The position numbers and the translations under genes are program-made. A stretch of 64,000 bases of DNA from Ascocoryne sarcoides NRRL 50072 (lineage: Eukaryota; Ascomycota; Leotiomycetes; Helotiales; Gelatinodiscaceae), in NCBI GenBank assembly GCA_000328965.1, contig KB205939.1:3619597-3683596 (forward strand). Reading direction: 5' to 3'. This document shows, piece after piece, positions 1-10,122 of this stretch; the stretch's first letter is position 1; each line of letters begins with the position of its first letter. The notes under the pieces were generated by a model. The model saw nothing but the letters and a program-made list of their open reading frames with translations. It made no database searches and had not been told where the DNA came from.

Positions 1-1
1 G

Positions 2-421
2 ATCAACGTTAAGGACCTCAAAGCCTTTCAAGGCACGTACGGCCCTTCTGCTTTTGTATGCCGTTACCTACATTGTGTCTTCAGCACCGATGGCTTTGAA
101 TCCTCCTCCCAGCGAGCCAAGCACGAGTCGCAACATCAGCGACGATTTCGCTGCCAATATTCTTCGTGTGTGTATTTTATGACCGGCTTTGCCACCGTGA
201 ACTTACTAAATAGACACAATGAAAAATACCACCCGGCCATTGTGGAGGGTGTTGGTCTTGCAGAGAGTATAACACCCTCTGTCGTTCCCTCTGCCGTTGA
301 AGAACCCAAAGGATCAGCTATGGATCAGTGGCAAGATGTCAGAAAATTTGGTAATATGGACATTTTGAACACGTTCGACTTCCAGGGCTTTTTGAGTTCT
401 TCGAGGGAAGGGGAAGACTAG
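2..421 (+). CDS. C2H2 zinc-finger protein, 3' part (cut by window edge)
   Basis: The frame is open from base 2 to the TAG at 419-421 and gives 139 residues of a C-terminus; the start lies outside the window. Two adjacent C2H2-like units are visible. The first has a C-x4-C pair in VCRYLHC followed by two spaced histidines (KHESQH). The second has the C-x4-C pair CQYSSC, a hydrophobic core and RHNEKYH. The fold suggests nucleic-acid or protein binding. Paired degenerate C2H2 units like these often sit near the C-terminus of large fungal regulatory or NACHT-type proteins, but the rest of this gene is unseen, so its role is unknown. A roughly 60-residue acidic, Ser-rich tail follows the fingers. 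No intron is needed within the visible part. Confidence 0.6.
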   Translation: MNVKDLKAFQGTYGPSAFVCRYLHCVFSTDGFESSSQRAKHESQHQRRFRCQYSSCVYFMTGFATVNLLNRHNEKYHPAIVEGVGLAESITPSVVPSAVEEPKGSAMDQWQDVRKFGNMDILNTFDFQGFLSSSREGED

Positions 422-980
422 CGGAATTGAAACTAGGCGATGAGTCTACTGCTTTCACCCAAGGGCTGTCTATTATAGCACCGACGCCTGCAAACTGTCG
501 CCCTTCGTAGCAGGGATATATTACGAGTTTCACGCCACTATTCGACCTCACATCACTTCATACACGCTAGCCTCTTCTTCTAAGGTCATTCCTAATTCCT
601 AGGAGAGTCAGGATTATCTCAACTCAACGCCTTGGTAGTGGATGCATGGCATCTGCCAATTGCGGCGAACTAACTTAAGGCACAAAGGTTACATTTCAAT
701 CTCCTGAAAAGGTGTTCTAACTCCCGTCTGGTTTGCTTAACTGTGATAACAATTACAAGGTATTATTTTATTTATTTGGGTATCTTTCTTGTTTGGTTAA
801 TATGTCCTTGACTCCAGCCCATGCAATCGAATCAAATCGAATCAATCCTCCCCCAACTTCAGTTTAAAGCTTTCCTCCTGATCAACCTAGCTAACGCCGA
901 GTCCCACACGAAATGACTTCCTCCTCCACACCCACGCCAAAACTGTAGCTGTCGTCAAAACAGGCGTCCCAAACCCTCAT
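422..980. other. intergenic, convergent 3' regions
   Basis: This stretch separates the 3' end of the zinc-finger gene from the 3' end of the minus-strand gene that follows. It is AT-rich, with T-runs around 765-800. I see no coding signal, RNA gene or repeat in it. Confidence 0.5.
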
Positions 981-2261
981 CTACACCTTTCCATTCTCCT
1001 TGTGTTCCTCTTCGCAACCGTCTTTATCCTCCTTATCCTCCTTATCCTTATCATTTGTCTCACCCTCAACTTCAGCTACCCAGTCACTATTCGTCCTGCT
1101 TAACCTCCCAGGCGCCTCTCTCATACCCGTCGTTAAAGGGCTCGATGGCACTGCTGCGAGCCCCCCGATACTGCCACTAACGCTATCATTTCTTCCATGA
1201 CCAAGAAAACCACTATTAACACTAGCTCCATCCCCCGCACCCGCAGCTTTACCAGCATAATAGCTATTCCTCTCGCTTGACAGTGCTGGCGCCACGCCAG
1301 TTACAGAATAGATACTTGCTCTCTCGTCCATGCGCGGGACATTGACACGCTCGGAGCGTTCGCGATGAGGGGTAATAATAGACGAAGAGTCGATATTTGC
1401 GCTGAGGACGCTCAGGGGTAGAGATTCCCTACTTCCGCCGAAAAGAGAAGATGGAGCAAGAGCACGTACGGAAGCATCGGTATCCATACTTCTTCGTCTA
1501 CGGCGATGCGAGGAAGAAGCCAGTGTGAGAATCGAAGCGTTGTCGGTTAAAAGGTTGTTAGCTGTAGCTGTTGTATATGTAGCTGGGTGCCCTCCACTGC
1601 CCTGAGGTGCCATATGTGCCGGGAGTGCATTCGGCGGCGGACTTGTAGGGAATTGATGCGAGAAGTGTATACTGTTGGCATGCCCAGTAGCGTTATTCAC
1701 GCTTCCTACTGCTGGAGCGGCAGATTGTATTGTTGTCAAGGTTGTTGTCAAACTCCTGACACTCGGTGCTGGGCTTGAAAATGTGCTATCATTTCCTCGA
1801 CCAGAGACACCATAACCCGCAGTACCGTTTGTAGTTTCACCTGAAGAGGGGGCGTCATGGGAAGCCGCGGCCTCGGAGTGTGCGGGACCGGAGATGGAAG
1901 TCGACATCGTTGGCGCAACAGATTTGGCTCCGATGGTGGGAGGGAGACCTTCGAGGGATGAGTGAATTGAACGTCCGCTACCATCCAGAGATGTTCGGCT
2001 CCTCTCGGTCCCAGTTGGTACAGTCGAGAATGACAGGTTTCCATTCTGCTGGTTGCCATTCACAATTATGTTTCCAGACTCGCGATAGGGGTTGTTATTC
2101 TTGGTAAGCGTGGCCCTCTTCCCAGTAGATTTCATGTGATATGTATTTCGTTTCGTGCTAGTCGGTGTGTTTGAGTCGTTGGTAGAGCCGGTCTTGAAGC
2201 TCGCAAGCTTCTTCATCAACGAGGAGAAGGGCCGGCGACGGCGGTCGGTGCGGTCTGCCAT
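981..2261 (-). CDS. Ser/Thr-rich conserved fungal protein (often labelled 'polycystin-like', no channel features)
   Basis: Single exon of 426 residues, starting at the ATG at 2261 (MADRTDRRRRPF). The frame stays open upstream, but the added residues are not family-like. The N-terminus is basic with a short amphipathic stretch (SSLMKKLASF). A long low-complexity Ser/Thr/Gly region follows, then a conserved-looking block with NNLLTDNASILTLASSS, a run of five arginines (HRRRRRS) and SSLFGGSRESLPLSVLS. The C-terminus is highly acidic and lysine-rich. Fungal databases often name relatives of this protein Ca2+-modulated nonselective cation channel polycystin (recalled, not searched). I see no transmembrane segment, so a channel function is not supported. 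The conserved RRRRRS and SRESLPL segments look like regulatory or phosphorylation sites. Divergent from MLH3. Confidence 0.7.
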   Translation of the reverse strand: MADRTDRRRRPFSSLMKKLASFKTGSTNDSNTPTSTKRNTYHMKSTGKRATLTKNNNPYRESGNIIVNGNQQNGNLSFSTVPTGTERSRTSLDGSGRSIHSSLEGLPPTIGAKSVAPTMSTSISGPAHSEAAASHDAPSSGETTNGTAGYGVSGRGNDSTFSSPAPSVRSLTTTLTTIQSAAPAVGSVNNATGHANSIHFSHQFPTSPPPNALPAHMAPQGSGGHPATYTTATANNLLTDNASILTLASSSHRRRRRSMDTDASVRALAPSSLFGGSRESLPLSVLSANIDSSSIITPHRERSERVNVPRMDERASIYSVTGVAPALSSERNSYYAGKAAGAGDGASVNSGFLGHGRNDSVSGSIGGLAAVPSSPLTTGMREAPGRLSRTNSDWVAEVEGETNDKDKEDKEDKDGCEEEHKENGKV

Positions 2262-2891
2262 AGGGATCAGTTCATGGGTACGAGTCAAAGAAGGTGGGAG
2301 AATGTGCGCGGATTTGATTAAATGGAGGAAGGGAAAGAGTTGCAGTTTCGTACCATGTGTCAGCTGTGCGGATTCTGCGGCTGCAGCCATGATGATGGAG
2401 GCCGAGGAGAGAGTCTAGATGCCAGAAAGACAGTAAAGAAGGGGGAGAAGAGGTGGAGAAGATTTGTGAAGGATAATTCGTGCTCGGGAAAACAAAAGCA
2501 AAGCGAATGTCGAGTTTGTTGACTGGCCAGATCGAAAAGTGTGAGTTGTTCGCAGGATGATTTGCTCTGGCGGTTGTTGTGATCAGCCTCGTCGTAATAC
2601 ATGCGGAAGGGGAGGCCAAGGTTCAACGATCACGTGAAGGGGGCAAGATCCTTGATGCATTTTGACTATCGACAACAGGATTTAGAAGTATCAGACCATC
2701 TATCGGGCTCTGGGTTTTGGCTGATGATGTTTGGGTTTTGGACCAAGTGATCAGCGGCAGCTACCATGGACGGAGTCTCGTTGACGTTGTGTTGCATGAG
2801 AAGGTGCCAATCAGCTTGTTGATATCGATCCCGGTATCTATTGCATCGAGAGCCTCATTGTGGGGGCCACCTCGAGCCTTGAGACAACAAG
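2262..2891. promoter_or_regulatory. divergent promoter region between the Ser/Thr-rich gene and MLH3
   Basis: About 630 bases lie between two divergent start codons. The region contains purine-rich tracts (2400-2470). I see no clear TATA box and could not define single sites. Small frames inside it lack family features and are treated as noise. Confidence 0.4.
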
Positions 2892-5800
2892 ATGTCTATT
2901 AAGCCTCTTCCTCCAGATGTTATTGCTCAGATCAAATCCTCAACTACAATCCTCAACCTCAATGGGGTTGCGGATGAGCTAGTAAAGAATTCCCTCGATG
3001 CCGGTGCCACAAGGATAGAGATCACGGTTGATTATGGCCGAGGTGGATGTCGTGTTGAAGACGATGGGCTGGGTATAGATCCATTTGAGTTCGGTGAGAA
3101 AGGAGGGCTTGGAAAGCTATACCGTTGGTCTCTTTACCTCTCTATCTCTTTAGGAAGCTGACACGTGACAGATACGTCCAAATTGAGCAGCCAGACACTT
3201 CAACATGGAGGGCGCGGAACGTTTCTTGTTTCACTCTCTGCTATGTCTTTGCTTACAATTACTTCTTGCCATCACTTGTATCGATCTCAGAACACACTGA
3301 GTATGCACAAGTCCGAAGTTGTGGCCCGTCAGACACCAGCTTCACTTCAACACCATCTCACATCTTTCAACCATGGAACTCGAGTTGCAGTCCGAGATTT
3401 ATTTGGCAATATGCCCGTCCGCGTAAAGCAACGGGCGATTGAATTTCATAAATCCAGAAGCAAAAGCAAAGACTGGGAGGATTTGAAGCGAGAGATCGTT
3501 CTACTCCTACTTTCATGGCACAAAAATGTTGCTGTAACACTCCGTGAAGCAGACACTGGACAGAAGCTTATCATCAGGCCTAACAATGTTGCTGATCTAT
3601 CTGAGAAAGTTGGCATTACGCGAGTTTGCAGCGTTCTGTCCCAGGCTACTCTGATCTCGCCAGACCAGAAAGCATCATGGGTCTCTGTCTCCGCCTCAAC
3701 ACCGAACCTGAAAATTAGAGGGGTAATATCTCTTGATCCAGGCCCAACAAAAAATGTGCAGTTTCTTTCTCTTGGCATCCAGCCCCTTTCAGCAATTAAC
3801 GGCCAAAACATCCTTCATGACGAAATAAACCGCTTGTTCATGAACTCTGCTTTTGGCAACGAAGAAGAGGCCCTAGATCTCTCTGAATCCGAAAGAGCTA
3901 GGAGAGCTAAAGATGCACGATACAAATCTTATGGATATACAAATAGAGAGCTGAAAGGTGGCAAGAAGGGTGTTGATAGATGGCCCATGTTCTACATTGA
4001 TATCCAGCCAAAGCATGCCACCCGAAATCTCAATATGGATGATCCTTTTGATGAGGGAAAGAACGATCTTTCTTCAATCACCCTCCTATTGCAGGTTATG
4101 ATAACCGAGTTTCTAGCCAAGAATCACTTCCGCCCAAAGCATACTCGCGGACATCAAACTTGGCAAGTTCTCGAGACAGAAGCATCGTCCTCATATAACG
4201 GTAGCATAAGCATAAGACCGGCGGCTGCGCCGTCCACTACTTCAGCAAGTTCCAAGAAGCGAAAGAGATCATCCCCTACACGGAAGAGTATCCTCAAGCT
4301 CTCTCTTCGCAGATCCGACCCCTTGGGAACAAATATAAAACTCCCCTCTTTTCGTCGCTCTGCACTCATTCCGGGTCGCCCAGATTCTCCTTTTGACGCC
4401 TGGTCAAGAGTCAAAAGTGGTTCCACACGTCCCAAGTCCATTATAATTGATGATGGGACTAGCATCGAGCGACCTGCTAGCGCCCCACCTCCATCTCAAG
4501 CCCCAACAACATCTGTTCCCCCTCGATGTCCAACTGCAGACATCCTAAAGCGGTCTGCAGCTCCCCTGTTCTCCAGGACAGGGAAAATACTTCGTAGTCC
4601 CTTTGATGATGTTGTTACTCGCAGGACACCAGAACCCCGTATTCCCGCGATTTTAAACACACAACCTAGACCTCCTCAGGATAGTGAGGTTGCAACTGGT
4701 GATGCTGATAGTGATGAACACATAATCTGGATAAATCCTATCACCAAAGTCGAATCCCGAATCAACAAGCGCACTGGTCTCACCCTTCCCACCAGCAAAA
4801 GCAACCTTACAACTCGCCGACTTTCCAATCTATCCTCGTCTACTAACCCCTCTTCCAGCTCCACTTCTCTTCAAAACCACAAATTTAATGCAGCCAAAGA
4901 ACCAAGTTCTTGGATATCTAATATTCTAAAAACATGGGATAACCCTATCTTCCCTCCCACCGAGCCCTCTATCCGACAAGTGTCATTTACTCCCGCAGAT
5001 CTTAATACGCAGCATATTCTCCGCGGAAGAAAACACCATTGCAGCCAAATAGACATTGATCGTGCGTTCAAGGATTCTGCGTCTGGGATCAAGGGTCGGA
5101 TATCTAAACCCGAATTACGAAATGCAGAAATTATCAACCAAGTGGATAATAAATTCATCCTGGTCAAAGTCAAACCCGCAGAACAGGAGAGGCGTGGGGG
5201 GGGGATATTGGTATTGATAGATCAACATGCAGCAGATGAACGGATACGAATTGAAAGTTTGATGGAAGAACTGTGCAAGCCCCCGGAAGCAAACGGGCTG
5301 GAATCGGGAATCCTGACGATGACGGTGGACAAGCAGCTCATTTTTGAACTCGAGGAGCGGGAAAGCAGACTTCTTAATGAACACAAACACCACTTTGCGA
5401 ATTGGGGCGTTTTGTATAGCGTTGACTCCGCACAACCCTCGAAAGCAAAAGCAAAGGCTGCAGCATGTCATGTTACCGTCACACACCTCCCGCCACCAAT
5501 TCTTGAGCGGTGCAAACTCAGCCCCAATCTCCTCATCGATCTCATCCGTACTGAACTGTATAAAATCAACGACAATCGCACCCCCGTTTCATCCCATACC
5601 AACAGTCCCAAACCCGCCAACAATGAAGAAACAGACCAGCCAGCGTGGCTGACACGTATATCAAGCTGTCCGCAGGGGATCATAGACATGTTGAACTCAA
5701 GGGCTTGCCGGAGTGCGATTATGTTTAATGATGTGTTGAGTAGAGAGCAGTGCGAGATATTAGTGAGGAGGCTGGGGGAGTGTGCGTTTCCGTGGATGTG

Positions 5801-5984
5801 TGCACATGGAAGGGTGAGTTTGGTGCCTGTTCTTGGAGTGGAGGGGTTTGGGATGGGTACAGGAATAGAGACGGGAGATAGAAGGGGGAGCTGGAGAAGA
5901 GATGGTGGGTTTGGACTTGCTTTTGGGCGGTGGAAGAGGGAGTTGAGGGGGAACGAAGAGGAGGCTGAGGGCTTTTTGAGATGA
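2892..5984 (+). CDS. MLH3: DNA mismatch repair protein Mlh3 (MutL-gamma endonuclease subunit)
   Basis: Two exons, 2892-3123 and 3172-5984, encode 1014 residues. The 48-base intron is placed so the junction reads GKLYHTSKL, a MutL hallmark. The N-terminal GHKL ATPase has ELVKNSLDAGA (residues 29-39, Glu29 and Asn33), DDGLGI (57-62) and GGRGT. A low-complexity linker fills roughly residues 370-690. The C-terminal endonuclease domain has an exact DQHA(X)2E(X)4E metal motif starting at Asp761, then ACRSA around Cys923 and the CAHGR motif ending at Arg958. Mlh3 pairs with Mlh1; the dimer nicks DNA in mismatch repair and resolves meiotic crossover intermediates. All metal-site motifs are present, so the enzyme is predicted to be active. 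The length is typical of filamentous-fungal Mlh3. Confidence 0.93.
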
Positions 5985-7549
5985 AATAAATTAATTCCTC
6001 TAATAGTTCCTTGTGTGATTAATCCCACGTGGCTAGTTGTATCTAAAACTTAAACTTCAAATCAGGTGAAGAGAGTTCCTTAAGTGTTACTCGCCAAATG
6101 CCAAGTTGGAGGGAACTCGTTTACGGTGTGTGCATCCTAAATGAATTGATGAAATATTATAAATAGGTCCCTGTATGCGCAGTTAATCAGTACAAGAAAT
6201 TAACTAGACATGTTTTTGCATCACTCAGTGGGCTTTGTTTTCCGGGGGTGAATACAGGGTGGGTATTTGTTAGGCTTAAGATTGTGATTAAGATTGTGAT
6301 TAGAGGTCATTAGATTAGGAGGTTCAGGAATGTACTTTTATCTGAAGTCAGAGTGTCTTTTTGTTGTCAAAATTTGGTTTTCGTCATCGCAGTTTCCCAC
6401 TTTTGGTGTTTCTTGAAAACAAGAGTCTTCATATATTTCCAAGGCATGTTTTGATCCCCATTCTCTAAAGGGGGATTTATGAAAAGCTCTACAGTACTTG
6501 CTGGAGCTATTCCTTCAATCTTGAAATAACGTATCGCTTGGTTGTTTTTAAGATGTTCTTTCACTTTGGTGTGGTGTGGGGTATTTATATATTTTTGAAA
6601 TGGGGGAGGTTTATTGGGTGAGAAGGAGGGAGGGGTTGGGTAGGATTCACTTCTAATTCTTGGAAATCTTGGGATGAAATTTATGTAGTAGGTGTGTATT
6701 TATTGTATTGGTGCTTTTTTGGGGGTGGGGTGAAATGAAGTGGTAGAGTGGAAGTGAAGCGTCTACCGAGAGTCGTGAGGGAGGGGGGAGGGGGGAGGTA
6801 TAATTACTGCTATTCTACATTTGCGTCTACAGCAGCGCCAAACTAGTGTAGATATTACATTGAGGTTAGTCTGTTGTCAACCGAGTTGCCGTTATTTACA
6901 TTTTCTTTCCGTCTTATCTGTTTGTTTCTGGTAATTAGGTTTTGGAGTATGAACATACTAAGAAAAGGGATATTGAGTGTAGGACTAGTGCCGCTCCGCT
7001 TTTGCCACTTTTAGTTCTTCTTTTAGTCATGATCTTTTAAAGATTTTGTTGTCATTTTCTTATTTTCATCATTTTCCCTGAGGAAATGTGTTGTCTATAG
7101 AGAACAGGGAGAAAATTCTCCCCAGATCACCAAAGAGAAATAGAAGGGAAGAGATTTAGGTATTAGCTTGTTTGAAAACTCCGCTGATAAAAACGTAATT
7201 TGCTTCCAATCGCTTGAAGAAATTATAAAAAAGCATTGCAGTTTCTTTCCGGGACGATTGACATATTTTTATATACATTAGACCCAGATCAAATTCACTT
7301 ACAAGTTTAAAATAAAAAAACCGATAGGGTAAGAACCCCTCAGTAAGGACATGCAAGTTGAAAGGGCTTCCGAATAGGTTAAAGTTCTAAGCACATAAGC
7401 TGAAATGTTTAAGGAAGTAGCCTCCTAGTTAACCTTCAGATGCATCAACTAAGGTTAAACTAATTTCTGAAAAAGAGCTACCATAAATTTATGTAGAAAA
7501 TTTTCGGCTATGTAATCATGAGAAATGCTTTGTCTAAAAGTCTTTCAGC
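5985..7549. other. intergenic, convergent, AT-rich
   Basis: 1.5 kb between the ends of MLH3 and the pectin methylesterase gene. It holds a G-rich run near 6777-6798 (GGGAGG-type repeats) and long AT-rich stretches. Short frames here look random. No gene is supported. Confidence 0.5.
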
Positions 7550-9012
7550 TCAAACACTCCAATCAATCCATCCCGCATTCCCGAATCTTCCCGAAAACGG
7601 ATACTGAAATACTTGCTGAGGACTACTATAAGGTGCCCACTGCGCATCCGTCAGTTGTACATCAAATTTTGCAATCGCTCTTCCCGTCGCATTATATCCC
7701 GGCCCATAATCCTTATACTCAGCCTGCACCGTATAGTTATCATACCTGCTCGGCGACCAGTCAATAAATCCCGTGCTCAAAATACTCTTATCCAAATACG
7801 TTCTCGCAAAAATGGCCCTCATCTGAGAATTCCACGGCCTTCCCAAAGCACATTTTCCTGTGATATTGAGAGAGGAATTGGCGGCGTGGACGTTGGAATC
7901 GACGATGTAGACACCGTATTTGTTGGGGAAGGTGGTATTGGTTCCTTTCCAGGCGGTGATACCGCCGCCACAGCTTCGGAGGGAGATGGAGGTTTGAGAA
8001 ACCCAGGCAGTGCCGAAGCCGTAGAAGAAGTCGGTTTCTCCTGCTACTTCGCCGTTCTTGAAGTATGCGTTGCCGAGTTTGCCTACGTAAATCTGAGTAT
8101 TGTTAGACTTTGGTTTGAGTGGGATGAGGAAATGGAAGTGCAAGTGGGAAGATACCGTATCTTGGTAGCTGTAAAAGCCTGTATAGTAGAACCCCCCGTT
8201 TGCGTAACTTATGCTCAACGCAAGAGATGGGTCATCAGCTATCGCTCTGGGATTAGTTTCGCAAAATTCCATCACGTTGATGTCGGTTAAAGCTTACAAT
8301 ACGGTGCAAAATCATTAATGAAGTTCATATTATAAGTCCTGAAATCAAGACATCCGAATGGCGTTCCAGCAGGCACTGCAAATCCTGTTGTTCCACTTCC
8401 AGTAAGCGAAGCATTGAGATTTGGCGCTATGGTGAGGGTAGACGTGTAGGCATTATCAAGCCCAGTCACAGCAATGGCAGCCCAGATAACGTTGACGGTG
8501 TTATAAGACTGGCTCTTCGGATGTGCTGTTTGCCCGATAAGGTAGGTTGGCCCACGACGGGTAACATTAACCTCAAGGCGTTAGATTGACAGGGAGACTG
8601 TCGGGGATTGGGATAAATAACTACCTGCTCAGTATAGTTCCCAGAAGCAATCAGGATGATATATGTGTCTAAATTCTCGGTCAGTGACTAACGCAATATG
8701 AGATATAAGCTAAGTATTTACCTGTGTTATTCGGTAATGAGGCCACAGCTGAACATTGCCATTAGTTCCCTGATACCTAAGGCTAGCTAGATTGATTCAC
8801 TCACCGGACTGTATAGTTTTGAACTTTGAATAGCTGCTCACAAGGTCTACGTAAACAGTACGCTGTTGATCGCATCCATCTAATGGATTCTTGCTGTAAG
8901 ACTGACATCCGTGGCGGTCATTCTCATTGTTGATATCCCAGCCTGAGACGAAAGTTGCAAGCACAGCGAGGCAGAGGAATAAACCCCGATTGATGAAGCT
9001 TCCAGTTGTCAT
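7550..9012 (-). CDS. secreted pectin methylesterase (carbohydrate esterase family 8)
   Basis: Six exons on the minus strand: 9012-8805, 8748-8722, 8668-8625, 8571-8298, 8238-8156 and 8092-7550, giving 392 residues. Every junction is GT-AG and restores a family motif. A signal peptide (about residues 1-24, FLCLAVLATFVSG) precedes the right-handed beta-helix. Family landmarks are GNYTEQ (88-93), the first catalytic Asp in YQDT (Asp211), the second in GETDFFYG (Asp233), and LGRPW with Arg297 and Trp299. It de-esterifies methyl-galacturonate in plant pectin, opening it to lyases and polygalacturonases. The length is normal for the family and all catalytic residues are present. Exons 2 and 3 are very short (27 and 44 bases). 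No neighbouring pectinase is present. Confidence 0.93.
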
Positions 9013-10122
9013 GATTCCGCCTAAAATGCTAGGTTTAAGTAAGCCCTAGCAGCAAGTCTAAGCAAACGTAATCTTCTTTTCTAATCTTTAATCGAAACGC
9101 AAAAGGCCAAGAATACTGCAATCACCAAGGATAAAGAAAAGTAAAAACACATGAGGGCATCATAACTTCCTAAATACCATCTACAAATTTCATCGGAAAA
9201 ATCTAACAGAAATCAGTAAGTACGTACATCTTTTAGATGCCCATGCCCGGTGAGGGAGCCAACGATATGCTCCAGACGATACTTCAGTCAGGCCCGAGCT
9301 TCGCCATTGGCTAAGATTGGTATTTGAGATGCAGAGATGCAGGTCCAGGGACAAAGCCGCTGAGGCTCCAGCAACGAAGATGGCCAAGTCTGGAGACAGT
9401 TTGTGGGGAGCGGAGGGGAGATTTGCCGCCAATGAGCGCGGAATTACGCTTCAATTAAAATTGCTAAGCGAACGCGTAAACGGGGTGGTGTGGGGTAAAT
9501 GCGGGGTAGATTGATATTATTGCTGGAAATCAATTGATCAGCTTCCTCTCTGTACGCCGCTTAGGCTAATCCTACACGGGTACGCGGCGAGGCAGTGCTA
9601 TTAAATATTCATTCAATATAGTATATACTTAGATGCTGATTCTATGCTTTCATAAAACGAAATGTGCCCCTCAATATAGTTCCCTCAATGCTACACCAAG
9701 TATGTGATATTATTCCCCTTTCATATTAGCATAATACTATACTTCTCTTTGAATTATGTTAAAGTCTCTCAAATCTGGAGACCGGTAATCTAAATCTATC
9801 CCGAGTGCCGACCTCAGCTGGATACTTTACCCGAAGACCTCGCAGCAAATTTGAACCTCCCCCAATTACCTCTGCCACACTTTCCCAAATGGTTTCTATC
9901 CTGTTTGTAATCTCAAAATTATTAAAGCCTACTCGGGTTTCTAGGCCCTGGGTCTTAGTAATCTACAAATGAAGCGAAACCACGAATATTATAAGTGCTT
10001 CATTCACAAAAACAAATCTCTCCTCAAAACATGGTATCTCCCTCCCCAACCCATTTCGAAACTCAAAACTAGCAAAAAAAAAAGAACAGTATTACGCAAG
10101 GCCGGCCTCAAATCTCTCCCTT
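9013..10122. other. intergenic: upstream region of the pectin methylesterase gene, downstream of the channel gene
   Basis: 1.1 kb, AT-rich, with many short A/T tracts between 9600 and 9760. Presumably it contains the esterase promoter, but no single element can be called. Small frames here carry no recognised motif. Confidence 0.45.

Noticed and set aside
5468..6028. 186-codon minus-strand ORF over the end of MLH3
   Set aside because: Antisense to the conserved endonuclease domain; no own features.
7613..8290. 225-codon plus-strand ORF over the pectin methylesterase gene
   Set aside because: Antisense to catalytic exons and crosses an intron of the real gene.
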